Positions 34,527 through 44,407 are shown, numbered from the stretch's first letter. The stretch is 64,000 bases of DNA from Collimonas sp. OK412 (GCF_900112135.1 NZ_FOLC01000011.1:62001-126000), one strand, 5' to 3'. Program-made: numbers and translations. The notes: generated by a model from the letters alone, not told the origin.

Positions 34527-37238
34527 TCAGTTGGCGAGTGCTTTGCCGATGACTTCCAGTACGTCTTTCGACAAGTCAGGCGCTGCGGCGACGCGCTGCA
34601 AGGCCGCGCGCATCTTTTCCTGCAGCGCCGGCGCATATTTGCGCCAGCGGTCCAGGCTGCGCGCCAGCCGCGCCGCCACTTGCGGATTGACGCCGTTGAG
34701 TGCGATCACCTGGTCGGCCCAGAATTCATAGCCGCTGCCGTCGGCCGCGTGGAAATTGGCCGGGTTGCCGCTGCAGAAACTGAAAATCAGGCTGCGCGCG
34801 CGGTTCGGGTTTTTCAGCGTGAACGCCGGATGCTCCAGCAAGGCGCGGATCGCCGCGACATCGGCCGTGTAAGCCGTGGCTTGCAAGGCGAACCATTTGT
34901 CGATGACCAATGCTTCCTGCTCGAAATCCTTATAGAATTTTTCCAGTGCGGCAGCCTTGCCTGGCGCATTGCTGTTAGTCAGCGCCACCAGCGCGGCGAG
35001 GCGGTCGGTCATGTTGTTGGCGTTGTCGTATTGCTGCTGGGCCAGCGCATGCGCCGCCTCGTCGTCGGCCTGGATCAGGTACGACAGGGCGACATTCTTC
35101 AATGCGCGCTTGCCGGACGCTTCCGCATCCGGGCTGTATGCGCCGGGTGTCTGGCTGGCATGGTAAGCCGCCAGCAGGTCATCCTTGAGCGCCAGTCCCA
35201 GCTTGCCGCGCAGGTATTGGCGCGACTGGTGGATCGCTTGCGGATCGATCACTTCGGTCTGCTCTGCCAGCAAGACTTCCGACGGCAGGGTCAGGGCCAG
35301 TTCGCGGAAAGCCGCGTCAAGCTTCGCATCGTTGAGGATCAGGCCGAACGCCGTGCCCAACGCTGCGCTGTTGGAGGCCGCATTGTCCAAGACATCCTGC
35401 AGCGCCACCACATGGCCGGCTTGCCCGGCATCCTGCACGGCTGAAGTCAGCGCCAGCAAGCTGCGCGTAGCGAGACGCTGGCCGGCTTCCCAGCGGTTGA
35501 ACGGGTCGCTGTCGTGCGCCAGCAGGAAAGCCAGGTCGGCGTCGCTGTATTCGACATCCAGCACCACCGGCGCCGAAAAATTACGCAAGATCGACGGCAC
35601 CGGCTGTTCCGCCACATCGACGAAACGGAAGGTCTGCTGCGCCTTGGTCAGTTCCAGCACGCGGGTGGTTGCGCCGCCGGCCTTGCCCTTGCCGTCTGCC
35701 TGCAAATGCAGCGGCATGTCCTTGCCTTTGCTATCGAGCAGACCGACTGCAACCGGGATATGGAACGGCAGCTTCTTGGCCTGGCCCGGGGTCGGCGCGC
35801 AAGTCTGCGTCAGTGTCAGCTCGTAGGTTTTCTTGACGGCGTCGTACTTGCTCTGTACTTGCACCCGCGGCGTGCCGGCCTGGCTGTACCAGCGCTCGAA
35901 CTGGCTCAGGTCGCGGCCGTTGGCGTCGACCATCGCGGCGCGGAAATCGTCGCACTCTACCGCTTGGCCGTCATGCCGCTCGAAATACAAGTCCATGCCT
36001 TTGCGGAAACCGTCGCGGCCGAACAGGGTCTGGTACATGCGCACCACTTCGGCGCCTTTTTCATAAATCGTGACGGTGTAGAAATTATTGATTTCGACAT
36101 AGGAATCAGGCCGCACCGAGTGCGCCATCGGACCGGCATCCTCCGGGAACTGGGCCTGGCGCAAGACGCGTACGTCATCAATGCGCTTGACGGCGCGGCC
36201 GCTGTCGGTGCCGACCATGTCCGCCGAAAACTCCTGGTCGCGGAATACGGTCAGGCCCTCTTTCAGGGACAGCTGGAACCAGTCGCGGCAGGTGACGCGG
36301 TTGCCGGTCCAGTTATGGAAATATTCGTGACCGACCACCGCTTCGATATTGGCGTAGTCGACATCGGTGGCGATACGCGAATTGGCCAGCACATACTTGG
36401 TGTTGAAAATGTTCAGGCCCTTGTTTTCCATCGCTCCCATGTTGAAGTCGCCGACGGCAACGATCATGAAGCGGTCGAGGTCGAGCTCCAGGCCGAAGCG
36501 CTCTTCATCCCAGCGGATGCTGTTGACCAGGGAATCCATGGCGTGCTGGGTCTTGTCCAGGTTGCCCTCTTCGACCCATACCTGCAGCAGCACTTCGCGG
36601 CCGGATTTCAGCGTGTGCTTCTGTTCCTGGCAGACCAGCTTGCCGGCTACCAGCGCGAACAGGTAGGAAGGTTTCTTGAACGGGTCTTCCCACTTGGCGT
36701 AGTGGCGGCCGTCCGCCAGGTCGCCTTCTTCGATCAGGTTGCCGTTCGACAGCAGCACCGGATATTTTTTCTTGTCGGCGCGCAGCATGACGGTGTACTT
36801 GGCCATCACATCGGGACGGTCAGGGAAATAGGTGATCTTGCGGAAACCTTCCGCTTCGCATTGGGTGAAGAAGTTGCCGTTGGAAACGTACAAACCCATC
36901 AGCGAGGTATTTTTTTCCGGGCTGGTCAGCGTTTCGATTTCCAGCACGACCTTGGCCGGCGCCGATGCAATGCGCAGCTTGCCGGCCTCCAGCTGGTACT
37001 GGCCTGGTTTCAATTGTTTGCCATTGAGGCGCAGTTGCACCAGTTCCAGCTCTTCGCCGAACAGGACGATTTCCTTGCTGCTGCTGGCCGGGTTGCGCCG
37101 CATCGTGATGCGGGTGGCGATGCGGGTAGCGGCAGGATCAAGGTCAAAGCCCATGTCGACCGTGTCGACCAGGAAGGCAGGAACGGTGTAATCCTTACGA
37201 AGAATGGTTGGTGGCGTGGCGGAGGTATCTGTGCGCAT
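34527..37238 (-). CDS. pepN: Aminopeptidase N (M1 family)
   Basis: 903 residues, near the usual 880-900. The substrate-binding GAMEN loop occurs in FNMGAMENKGLNIFN, and the zinc site is HEYFH at 304-308 with the third ligand Glu327. The C-terminal helical domain is complete. It removes N-terminal residues from peptides in the cytosol. The start at 37238 gives MRTDTSATPPTILRKDY, in line with family N-termini. A degenerate tandem repeat lies in its 5' leader region (37267-37327). Confidence 0.97.
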   Translation of the reverse strand: MRTDTSATPPTILRKDYTVPAFLVDTVDMGFDLDPAATRIATRITMRRNPASSSKEIVLFGEELELVQLRLNGKQLKPGQYQLEAGKLRIASAPAKVVLEIETLTSPEKNTSLMGLYVSNGNFFTQCEAEGFRKITYFPDRPDVMAKYTVMLRADKKKYPVLLSNGNLIEEGDLADGRHYAKWEDPFKKPSYLFALVAGKLVCQEQKHTLKSGREVLLQVWVEEGNLDKTQHAMDSLVNSIRWDEERFGLELDLDRFMIVAVGDFNMGAMENKGLNIFNTKYVLANSRIATDVDYANIEAVVGHEYFHNWTGNRVTCRDWFQLSLKEGLTVFRDQEFSADMVGTDSGRAVKRIDDVRVLRQAQFPEDAGPMAHSVRPDSYVEINNFYTVTIYEKGAEVVRMYQTLFGRDGFRKGMDLYFERHDGQAVECDDFRAAMVDANGRDLSQFERWYSQAGTPRVQVQSKYDAVKKTYELTLTQTCAPTPGQAKKLPFHIPVAVGLLDSKGKDMPLHLQADGKGKAGGATTRVLELTKAQQTFRFVDVAEQPVPSILRNFSAPVVLDVEYSDADLAFLLAHDSDPFNRWEAGQRLATRSLLALTSAVQDAGQAGHVVALQDVLDNAASNSAALGTAFGLILNDAKLDAAFRELALTLPSEVLLAEQTEVIDPQAIHQSRQYLRGKLGLALKDDLLAAYHASQTPGAYSPDAEASGKRALKNVALSYLIQADDEAAHALAQQQYDNANNMTDRLAALVALTNSNAPGKAAALEKFYKDFEQEALVIDKWFALQATAYTADVAAIRALLEHPAFTLKNPNRARSLIFSFCSGNPANFHAADGSGYEFWADQVIALNGVNPQVAARLARSLDRWRKYAPALQEKMRAALQRVAAAPDLSKDVLEVIGKALAN

Positions 37239-37266
37239 AGGAAGTAGTGGAGTGACGGTTAATATC

Positions 37267-37327
37267 GATGACTACGGTTCGATGACTACGGTTGATAACT
37301 ATGGTTGGTAACTACAGTCGGCAACTA
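37267..37327. repeat. Degenerate 13-bp tandem repeat upstream of pepN
   Basis: Units GATGACTACGGTTC, GATGACTACGGTT, GATAACTATGGTT, GGTAACTACAGTC and GGCAACTA follow one another without gaps. The array begins 28 bp upstream of the pepN start. The rest of the gap 37239-37531 shows a short hairpin (CCAGG / CCTGG near 37340) and nothing else recognisable. Confidence 0.7.
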
Positions 37328-37531
37328 AGCGGGCCTGCCAGGGATCGCCTGGCGGCCTGCTTAATAACGTGGCTGGTCAGTCTCAATAATTCGGGCAGAC
37401 AGTGATTCTACCAATCAAAGCGCAAACCATCATGCAATTTGCTGCGGATTGCCGGCCTGCCGGCGATTCATCGATAGCAAACTGCAAAGATCACCCTGGC
37501 CAGGGAATTCGTTTAAAATTAATATAAATAC

Positions 37532-37711
37532 ATGATTTTGATGGATCAAACGGCAAACGCCATTTCTCAGCTTACGGATAGTGCCAAAGCGATAGAGCAG
37601 CACTATGAAGACTTGGCTAAAATGGCCACAGCAGCTGCCGCTACCGGATACCGCCAATCGGGCAAACCACTGGACCGGCCTGCAATCCCCCACCAAGAGG
37701 AATCACAATGA
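37532..37711 (+). CDS. Possible small protein upstream of, and overlapping, the DUF4136 lipoprotein gene
   Basis: 59 codons from ATG 37532 (a second in-frame ATG is at 37541). The protein reads MDQTANAISQLTDSAKAIEQ, then HYEDLAKMATAAAATG, a plausible amphipathic helix with a Pro-rich tail. The stop TGA overlaps the next ATG by four bases (ATGA), and the ribosome site of the next gene lies within it. No Shine-Dalgarno sequence is visible for the first ATG; AT-rich DNA just before it could hold a promoter. I recognise no family. Confidence 0.35.
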   Translation: MILMDQTANAISQLTDSAKAIEQHYEDLAKMATAAAATGYRQSGKPLDRPAIPHQEESQ

Positions 37712-38340
37712 AACGTATCATCAGTCTCTGTCTGGCTGCATTTGCATTGCTGCTGGGCGGTTGCGCCACGGTCATCCGCAGCGACGTCACCGCCTTCAAC
37801 GAATGGCCGGCCGATTTGCCGGACAAGTCCTATGTGTTCGAAGCTACGGCGGCACAAAACAATGACCTGGAATATCGCAATTACGAAAACCTGGTGCGGC
37901 AGGAGTTGCAGCGCCTGGGATTCGTGCCAGCCGGCAGCGCCTCGCCGCAGCTGAAGGTCGCGCTTAACTACGGCATTGCTGCGCGCGATGTCCATGTGGT
38001 CGAACCGGTAGTGGCGGATCCCATGTGGTACGGCCCTTACGGGCCTTATGCCTGGGGCGGCCCAAGGTTCTACAGCCCGTATTACGATCCGTTCTGGTAC
38101 GCACCGCAGGTGATCGGCCAGCGCGAATACAACTACCAGCTGTTCCAGCGCCGCCTGAACATCGCGATCACGCGCGCCGGCAACGGCCAGAAACTGTATG
38201 ACGTCACGGTCTCCAGCGAAGGCAAGATGAATTCCTTGCCTGCCGTGATGCCGTACATGGTGCGCAGCGCATTCACCGACTTCCCCGGCAAGAGCGGCGT
38301 GCCGCACCAGGTTGAATTGAAAGTCGAAGACCAGAAATAA
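37708..38340 (+). CDS. DUF4136-family lipoprotein
   Basis: 210 residues. The signal peptide MKRIISLCLAAFALLLGGC ends in a lipobox LGGC with Cys19 as lipidation site, and the Asp-free +2 position (Ala) predicts the outer membrane. The mature part matches DUF4136, with a central low-complexity stretch rich in Tyr, Pro, Gly and Trp (WYGPYGPYAWGGPRFYSPYY). The function of the family is unknown. The AGAGGAATC ribosome site lies inside the preceding small frame. A strong terminator follows. Confidence 0.88.
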   Translation: MKRIISLCLAAFALLLGGCATVIRSDVTAFNEWPADLPDKSYVFEATAAQNNDLEYRNYENLVRQELQRLGFVPAGSASPQLKVALNYGIAARDVHVVEPVVADPMWYGPYGPYAWGGPRFYSPYYDPFWYAPQVIGQREYNYQLFQRRLNIAITRAGNGQKLYDVTVSSEGKMNSLPAVMPYMVRSAFTDFPGKSGVPHQVELKVEDQK

Positions 38341-38356
38341 CAAGCCTGTCGGCGGC

Positions 38357-38402
38357 AAAACGGCCTGTGCTCCCTTTCACCAGGGACCACAGGCCGTTTT
38401 TC
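38357..38402. terminator. Bidirectional rho-independent terminator
   Basis: AAAACGGCCTGTG pairs perfectly with CACAGGCCGTTTT, with a 17-base loop and A- and T-runs on both sides. It separates the plus-strand lipoprotein from the minus-strand qor operon and can serve both. Confidence 0.88.
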
Positions 38403-38415
38403 ATCGGGCGCGGAG

Positions 38416-38589
38416 TCAGCTATAAAACCATTCGCTGGCAAACGTGATGAAGCCGATCAGCATGACCGCCAGCACCAGTACGATCAGCAGGCGGCCAAAC
38501 TTGGGTGAACCCTCGCTGCCGCTGGCCTGTTCCTCCGGGTGGTTCATCGGATTTTGCGCATCCGGCTGCTGTTTCAAGGGGTCGTTCAT
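38416..38589 (-). CDS. Small single-span membrane protein
   Basis: 57 residues. A polar, Pro/Gln/Glu-rich N-terminal half (MNDPLKQQPDAQNPMNHPEE) is followed by one membrane helix, GRLLIVLVLAVMLIGFITFA, and a short tail SEWFYS. GAGG lies eight bases before the ATG. It starts seven bases after the end of the quinone oxidoreductase gene on the same strand, so the two likely share an mRNA that ends at the hairpin near 38380. No family is recognised. Confidence 0.65.
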   Translation of the reverse strand: MNDPLKQQPDAQNPMNHPEEQASGSEGSPKFGRLLIVLVLAVMLIGFITFASEWFYS

Positions 38590-38596
38590 GCATGCC

Positions 38597-39571
38597 TCAG
38601 GGAATCAGGATGGTGGAACCGGTGGTCTTGCGCGACTCCAGGTCGATATGCGCTTGCGCCACGTCTTTCAAGGCATAGCGCTGGTTGATTTCAATCGTGA
38701 TTTTTTTGCTGTCCACCATCTGGAACAGGTCGGCCGCGGCCGCATCCAGGTCGGCGCGGCTGGCGATATAGCTCGGCAGCGACGGCCGGGTAATGGTCAA
38801 CGAGCCGCGCGACGCCAGTTCGTTCAGGCTGAACGGCGGCACCGCACCGGAAGCGTTGCCGAAACTGACCATGGTGCCGAGCGGCGCCAGGCTGTCCAGC
38901 GAACCGATGAAAGTATCCTTGCCGATCGAATCGTAGACCACCGGCACGCCTTTGCCGCCGGTGATTTCACGTACCCGCTCGACGAAATTTTCGGTCTTGT
39001 AGTTGATCACATGGGCGCAGCCGGCTGCCTTCGCCAGCGCTGCTTTTTCATCGGAGCTGACCGTGCCTATCATGGTCACGCCCAATGCCCTGGCCCATTG
39101 GCTGGCGATCAGGCCGACGCCGCCGGCAGCGGCGTGGAACAGGATGGTTTCGCCGCCGCGCAAAGGAAAGGTGCGGCGGAACAGGTACTGCACCGTCAAG
39201 CCTTGCAGCGTCATTGCGGCGGCGGTATCGAAACTGATGGAATCCGGCAATTTGACCAGGAACGCGGCAGGCATCACGCGCGCCTCGGAATAAGCGCCAT
39301 TCGGGCGCGTGGCGTATGACACCCGGTCGCCTACCTTGACATGCTGCACGCCGGCGCCGACCGCTTCGATCACGCCGGCGGCTTCCTGTCCCAGGGCGCC
39401 CGGCAAGGGCTGTGGATACAAGCCGCTGCGGAAGTAGACGTCGATGAAATTCAGGCCGCAAGCGACATGCCGTATCCGCACTTCGCCCGGTCCCGGGTCA
39501 CCGACTTCCACGTCGACATATTCCATCACTTCCGGGCCACCGGTCCGCGACATCCTGATTGCTTTTACCAT
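38597..39571 (-). CDS. qor: Zinc-free quinone oxidoreductase (NADPH, MDR superfamily)
   Basis: 324 residues, started at MVKAIRMSRTGG (39571), which has GGAGGTGA about eight bases upstream. The N-terminal GroES-like domain has GLNFIDVYFRSGLYP and LGQEAAGVIEAVG; the NADPH site is AAAGGVGLIASQWA. The zinc-binding Cys residues of alcohol dehydrogenases are absent. It reduces quinones by one or two electrons with NADPH. It heads a two-gene unit with the small membrane protein. Confidence 0.93.
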   Translation of the reverse strand: MVKAIRMSRTGGPEVMEYVDVEVGDPGPGEVRIRHVACGLNFIDVYFRSGLYPQPLPGALGQEAAGVIEAVGAGVQHVKVGDRVSYATRPNGAYSEARVMPAAFLVKLPDSISFDTAAAMTLQGLTVQYLFRRTFPLRGGETILFHAAAGGVGLIASQWARALGVTMIGTVSSDEKAALAKAAGCAHVINYKTENFVERVREITGGKGVPVVYDSIGKDTFIGSLDSLAPLGTMVSFGNASGAVPPFSLNELASRGSLTITRPSLPSYIASRADLDAAAADLFQMVDSKKITIEINQRYALKDVAQAHIDLESRKTTGSTILIP

Positions 39572-39638
39572 GATTGCTCTCACCTCCAAATATGCGTCAA
39601 ATTGCCGCTTTTTTTAATTGTGCTGCTTTTTTAAATCC

Positions 39639-40550
39639 CTATGATTTCTTTTTCGAAATCAGGTAAATACCCGCCAACACCAGCCCGGTCCCGGTCAGCT
39701 GGATCGCCGTAACCGGTTCCGCCAAAATCAAGGCCCCCAGGAACAGGGTGGAGACCGGCCCGACCATGCCAGCCTGCGCCGCAGTCGCAGGGCCGATGCG
39801 GGCCACCGCGACCATGGTCAGGAATACCGGCAGCACCGTGCAAAACACGGCATTGATGACCGACAGGCCATATACCGCCGGCTGCTGCTGCAACAGGACC
39901 TGCCACGGCCGCAACAGCAAGAACTGCAGGATGCAGGCGGCGCACGATACGCACATTGCATACGCCACCAGCCGCATCGCCCCGACCCGGCTAACCAGTT
40001 CCCCGGACAGCATCAGGTACAGTGCGTAACTGACCGCCGCGCCCAGCACCAGCGCACTGCCGAGGCCGACATTCGCGCCTCCCAGGCGCACATCGTGCAG
40101 GAACACCAGCACCGTCCCCAGGTAGGAAATCAGCAAAGCCCCCCACTCCAGCCAGGTCACCCGGCGCCCATAAAACAGGAACGACATCAGCAGCACGAAC
40201 GAGGGCGTCAAGAACAGTATCAGGCGCTCCAGCCCGGCAGAAATATACTGCAAGCCGAGAAAATCGAGAAAGCTCGACAGGTAGTACCCGATCAATCCCA
40301 GCACCACGATCCGCACCCGGTCCTGGTTCGCCAGCGGCGCTTCGCTGCGCGCCTTCCACAATGCCACCGCGGCGAACAGGGGCAAGGCGAACAGCATGCG
40401 AAACGTGATCAGCAATACGGCGTCAACCGGATAACGGTAAATCAGCTTGGCGACAATGGCCTTGGCAGAAAACAGGATGGCGCCGGCAATTGCAATTGCC
40501 AAGCCGCCAAGAAAAACCTGGCGGCCGCCAGGCTGCAACTTGCCGCTCAT
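39639..40550 (-). CDS. EamA-family (DMT) membrane transporter
   Basis: 303 residues with ten hydrophobic segments in two EamA repeats (first about 12-145, second about 160-300). The motif FLGLQYISAGLERLILFLTP and the second-repeat GPATAAQAGMVGPV segment are typical. Members export amino acids, nucleosides or other metabolites; the substrate is unknown. It ends 67 bases before the qor start on the same strand. Confidence 0.9.
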   Translation of the reverse strand: MSGKLQPGGRQVFLGGLAIAIAGAILFSAKAIVAKLIYRYPVDAVLLITFRMLFALPLFAAVALWKARSEAPLANQDRVRIVVLGLIGYYLSSFLDFLGLQYISAGLERLILFLTPSFVLLMSFLFYGRRVTWLEWGALLISYLGTVLVFLHDVRLGGANVGLGSALVLGAAVSYALYLMLSGELVSRVGAMRLVAYAMCVSCAACILQFLLLRPWQVLLQQQPAVYGLSVINAVFCTVLPVFLTMVAVARIGPATAAQAGMVGPVSTLFLGALILAEPVTAIQLTGTGLVLAGIYLISKKKS

Positions 40551-40679
40551 TGTTTGCCCATGGTGGAATTGTAATGGGTATGTGAAGATCGCGTTGCTAA
40601 GGCAATGGTTAGGAAAAAAACTGTCTCCTGCCGCGGCCCCTGAACGCGATCATTGGTGATGGTCAATCTCACTTATTCT

Positions 40680-42170
40680 TCACTTCTTCTTCAGCAAAGA
40701 TCCCAGCACGCCGCGTATCAATTCGCGCCCGACCTGCGATCCGATGGTGCGCGCAGCGGACTTGACCACTGCCTGCACCACGCTGTCCTTGCGCCCCGAA
40801 CCGCCGCCGAGCAGGCCGCCCAGCACGCTGCCCCATGAGCTGCCGGCAGAATCCGCCCCCGCTCCGGCGCTGTCCTTGCCGGCCGGAGCGGCCGCCACCC
40901 GCCCTTTCAGCTTTTCATACGCGGATTCACGGTCGACCGCAGTTTCATACACCCCGGCGACGATCGATGATGCAATCAGCTGCTTGCGTTCGTCGTCGCT
41001 GATCGGCCCGATCTGCGACGCCGGCGGCAGGATGAAGGCGCGCTCGACGATGTTCGGCCGCCCCTTCTCATCGAGGAAAGACACCAGCGCTTCGCCGACG
41101 CCGAGCTCGCTGATGATTTGGGCGGTATTCAAATCGGGATTGGCGCGGAAGGTCTCGGCGGCGGCCTGCACCGCTTTCTGGTCGCGCGGCGTATACGCCC
41201 GCAGCGCATGCTGCACCCGGTTGCCCAGCTGGCCCAGCACGGTATCGGGAATATCCAGCGGATTTTGCGTGACGAAGAACACGCCGACGCCCTTGGAGCG
41301 GATCAGGCGCACCACCTGCTCGATCTTTTGCAGCAGCGGCTTGGGCGCTTCGCTGAACAGCAGGTGGGCTTCGTCGAAGAAGAACACCAGTTTCGGCTTG
41401 TCCAGGTCGCCGACTTCCGGCAGGCGCTCGAACAGTTCCGACAGCATCCACAGCAGGAAGGTCGAATACAGGAGCGGCGCGTTCATCAGCTTGTCCGCCG
41501 CCAGGATGTTGACCACGCCCTTGCCGCTGCCGTCGGTCTGGATCAGGTCGTCGATGTTCAGCATCGGTTCGCCGAAGAACTGCTCGCCGCCCTGTTCGCC
41601 GATACCGATCAGGCCGCGCTGGATGGCGCCGATGCTGGCAGCGGAAATATTGCCGTATTCGGTCTGGAAGCTGGCGGCGTTGTCGCCGACGTGCTGCAGC
41701 ATCGCCCGCAGGTCCTTCAGGTCCAGCAGCAGCAAGCCATTGTCGTCGGCAATCTTGAACGCCAGCTGCAATACGCCCTGCTGGGTATCGTTCAGGTTGA
41801 GCATGCGCGCCAGCAGCAGCGGCCCCATGTCGGAGATGGTGGCCCGCACCGGATGCCCCTGCACGCCGTACACATCCCAGAAAGTCACGGGCGTGGCGGC
41901 CCATTGCGGCTCGGCCAAACCGAGCGCCTGCAGGCGCTGCTTGAGCTTGTCCGACGCCGCGCCGGCCTTGGCCATGCCGGACAGGTCGCCCTTGACGTCC
42001 GCCATGAAAACCGGCACGCCGCTGTCCGACAGCGCTTGCGCAATCACCTGCAGGGTGACGGTCTTGCCGGTGCCGGTGGCGCCGGTGATGCAGCCATGGC
42101 GGTTCACCAGTGCGGGCAGGAGCGCCAGGTCATGCTGGGCGTTTTTGGCAATCAGGAGAGGATTTGACAT
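40680..42170 (-). CDS. HerA/DUF853-family P-loop ATPase (YjgR-like)
   Basis: 496 residues. Walker A is [10 protein letters not shown] (residues about 30-39) and Walker B is [10 protein letters not shown]. The region [17 protein letters not shown] to [14 protein letters not shown] matches the DUF853 helicase-like family to which E. coli YjgR belongs. The C-terminal 80 residues are low complexity, Gly/Ser/Ala-rich, then basic (SLLKKK). A cytosolic ATPase of the FtsK-HerA group; its physiological role is not established. It is divergent from yebC. Confidence 0.9.
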   Translation of the reverse strand: MSNPLLIAKNAQHDLALLPALVNRHGCITGATGTGKTVTLQVIAQALSDSGVPVFMADVKGDLSGMAKAGAASDKLKQRLQALGLAEPQWAATPVTFWDVYGVQGHPVRATISDMGPLLLARMLNLNDTQQGVLQLAFKIADDNGLLLLDLKDLRAMLQHVGDNAASFQTEYGNISAASIGAIQRGLIGIGEQGGEQFFGEPMLNIDDLIQTDGSGKGVVNILAADKLMNAPLLYSTFLLWMLSELFERLPEVGDLDKPKLVFFFDEAHLLFSEAPKPLLQKIEQVVRLIRSKGVGVFFVTQNPLDIPDTVLGQLGNRVQHALRAYTPRDQKAVQAAAETFRANPDLNTAQIISELGVGEALVSFLDEKGRPNIVERAFILPPASQIGPISDDERKQLIASSIVAGVYETAVDRESAYEKLKGRVAAAPAGKDSAGAGADSAGSSWGSVLGGLLGGGSGRKDSVVQAVVKSAARTIGSQVGRELIRGVLGSLLKKK

Positions 42171-42272
42171 GGTTTGGCAGACGTTTTAAGTGGATTTCAA
42201 TGGATTTCACGAAAGTGCAATATGGTAAAATTGCGCTTTGATTATAGCTAACTCACGCACGAAAGAATCATC

Positions 42273-42998
42273 ATGGCTGGACACAGCAAATGGGCCAATA
42301 TCAAGCACAAGAAGGCCGCCACCGACGCCAAGCGCGGCAAGATCTGGACGCGGCTGATCAAGGAAATCACGGTTGCGGCCCGCATGGGCGGCGGCGACAT
42401 CGACGCCAATCCGCGCCTGCGGCTGGCGGTTGACAAGGCGTCCGACGCCAATATGCCGAAGGATAACGTCACCCGCGCGATCCAGCGCGGCAGCGGCGGC
42501 CTGGAAGGCGTCAACTATGAGGAAGTGCGCTACGAAGGCTACGGCATCAACGGCGCCGCGATCATTGTCGATTGCATGACTGACAACAGAATCCGCACCG
42601 TGGCCGAAGTTCGCCACGCGTTTTCCAAGTTCGGCGGCAACATGGGCACCGAAGGTTCGGTGGCTTTCATGTTCAAGCATTGCGGCCAGCTGCTGTTCGC
42701 GCCGGGCACCAATGAAGACGCCCTGATGGAAGCAGCGCTGGAAGCCGGCGCCGAGGATGTCCTCACCGACGACGAAGGCGGGATCGAAGTCATTTCCGCG
42801 CCGCATGATTTTGCCGCGCTCAAAGGCGCATTGGAAAAATCCGGCTTCAAGGCCGAAATGGCGGAAATCATCATGAAGCCGGCGACCGAAACCGTATTCT
42901 CGGGCGACGACGCGATCAAGATGCAAAAGCTGCTCGACGCCCTGGAAAACCTGGACGACGTGCAAGAAATTTACAGCAACGCAGTAATCGAAGACTGA
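42273..42998 (+). CDS. yebC: YebC/PmpR-family translation and regulatory factor
   Basis: 241 residues. The N-terminus [20 protein letters not shown] is invariant in the family, and the three-domain layout is complete ([28 protein letters not shown]). The family was described as DNA-binding regulators and more recently as ribosome-associated factors that help polyproline translation. It is the first gene of the plus-strand housekeeping run and ends 14 bases before purD. Confidence 0.96.
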   Translation: MAGHSKWANIKHKKAATDAKRGKIWTRLIKEITVAARMGGGDIDANPRLRLAVDKASDANMPKDNVTRAIQRGSGGLEGVNYEEVRYEGYGINGAAIIVDCMTDNRIRTVAEVRHAFSKFGGNMGTEGSVAFMFKHCGQLLFAPGTNEDALMEAALEAGAEDVLTDDEGGIEVISAPHDFAALKGALEKSGFKAEMAEIIMKPATETVFSGDDAIKMQKLLDALENLDDVQEIYSNAVIED

Positions 42999-43012
42999 CT
43001 CGGATCGTTTAT

Positions 43013-44287
43013 ATGAAAATTCTGGTAGTGGGCTCTGGCGGCCGTGAGCATGCCCTGGCGTGGAAAATCGCCCAATCACCGCGTATCCAAACCGTCTTCG
43101 TGGCGCCCGGCAACGGCGGCACCGCGCTGGACCAGCGCCTGGAAAACATCAACATCACCGATCCTTCGGCGCTGGCCGATTTCGTTGAACGCGAACATGT
43201 CGCGCTCACCGTGGTCGGGCCGGAAACGCCGCTGGCGGCCGGCATCGTGAATGTTTTCCGCGACCGCGGCTTGAAGATTTTCGGACCGACGCGGGAAGCG
43301 GCGCAGCTGGAAAGTTCCAAGGATTTCGCCAAATCGTTCATGCAGCGGCACCACATCCCGACCGCCGAATACCAGACCTTTTCCGACGTCAATGCCGCCC
43401 ACCGCTACATCGACCAGAAAGGCGCTCCGATCGTCATCAAGGCCGACGGCCTGGCTGCCGGCAAGGGCGTGGTGGTTGCGATGACCATCGACGAGGCGCA
43501 TGGCGCGGTCGACATGATGCTGTCCGATAACCGCCTCGGCGATGCCGGCGCGCGCGTGGTGATCGAAGAATTCCTGGCCGGCGAAGAAGCCAGCTTCATC
43601 GTCATGGTCGACGGCAAGCACATCTTGCCGCTGGCCACCAGCCAGGACCACAAGCGCCTCAAGGATGACGACCAGGGCCCGAACACCGGCGGCATGGGCG
43701 CTTATTCGCCGGCGCCTATCGTGACGCCGGCGCTGCACGCCCGCGTCATGCGTGAAATCATCACACCCACCGTGCAAGGCATGGCCAAGGACGGCATTCC
43801 GTTCAGCGGCTTCCTGTATGCCGGCCTGATGATCGACGACAAGGGCAATCCGAAAACGCTGGAATTCAACTGCCGCATGGGCGATCCGGAAACCCAGCCC
43901 ATCATGGCGCGCCTGAAAACCGACCTGCTGGCGGTGATGGAACACGCCGTCAACGGCACGCTGGATACGATCGAGCTGGAATGGGACCGCCGCACCGCGC
44001 TCGGCGTGGTGATGGCCGCAGCCGGTTATCCCGATGCGCCGCGCAAGGACGACCTGATTTCCGGGATTCCCGCCGAGACCGCCGACGCGGTCACCTTCCA
44101 TGCCGGCACCACCCTCAACGGCGAGCGCCTGACCACTTCCGGCGGCCGCGTCCTGTGCGTGGTCGGCCTGGGCGACAGCGTCAAGATGGCGCAGAAACAG
44201 GCATACAACGTGGTCGATGCAATTCATTTCAACGGCGCCCAGTTCCGCCGCGATATCGGCTGGCGGGCATTGAAGAAACATGCCTGA
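43013..44287 (+). CDS. purD: Phosphoribosylamine-glycine ligase
   Basis: 424 residues. The N-terminus MKILVVGSGGREHALAWKIA binds phosphoribosylamine; the ATP-grasp domain has IKADGLAAGKGVVVA and EEFLAGEEASFIVMVDG; EFNCRMGDPETQPIM is the metal-binding end of the fold. It catalyses the second step of purine synthesis (GAR formation with ATP and glycine). It follows yebC by 14 bases. A hairpin repeat lies between it and hemF. Confidence 0.98.
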   Translation: MKILVVGSGGREHALAWKIAQSPRIQTVFVAPGNGGTALDQRLENINITDPSALADFVEREHVALTVVGPETPLAAGIVNVFRDRGLKIFGPTREAAQLESSKDFAKSFMQRHHIPTAEYQTFSDVNAAHRYIDQKGAPIVIKADGLAAGKGVVVAMTIDEAHGAVDMMLSDNRLGDAGARVVIEEFLAGEEASFIVMVDGKHILPLATSQDHKRLKDDDQGPNTGGMGAYSPAPIVTPALHARVMREIITPTVQGMAKDGIPFSGFLYAGLMIDDKGNPKTLEFNCRMGDPETQPIMARLKTDLLAVMEHAVNGTLDTIELEWDRRTALGVVMAAAGYPDAPRKDDLISGIPAETADAVTFHAGTTLNGERLTTSGGRVLCVVGLGDSVKMAQKQAYNVVDAIHFNGAQFRRDIGWRALKKHA

Positions 44288-44323
44288 TCGGGCGGGCGGC
44301 TAGCATTTTCTGCGGTATCAAGA

Positions 44324-44377
44324 AGTTGGGGCCAGCGGTTTTCGTCAGGCAAGGACGGACAACCCTGGCCCCAATTG
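44324..44377. repeat. Imperfect inverted repeat after purD
   Basis: Left arm AGTTGGGGCCAGCGGTT (44324-44340) and right arm AACCCTGGCCCCAATTG (44361-44377) are complementary apart from a bulge, with a 20-base loop and no T-run. It resembles the palindrome at 4348-4401 in layout (GGGNCAG core next to AATT) and could be a diverged member of the same repeat type, or a weak transcription stop before hemF. Confidence 0.5.
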
Positions 44378-44407
44378 ATTAAACAAGATTCACTACATCA
44401 CTCCACG

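Noticed and set aside
35514-37247. 577-codon plus-strand frame
   Set aside because: Antisense to pepN with all M1 motifs intact; no domain is visible in the shadow translation.
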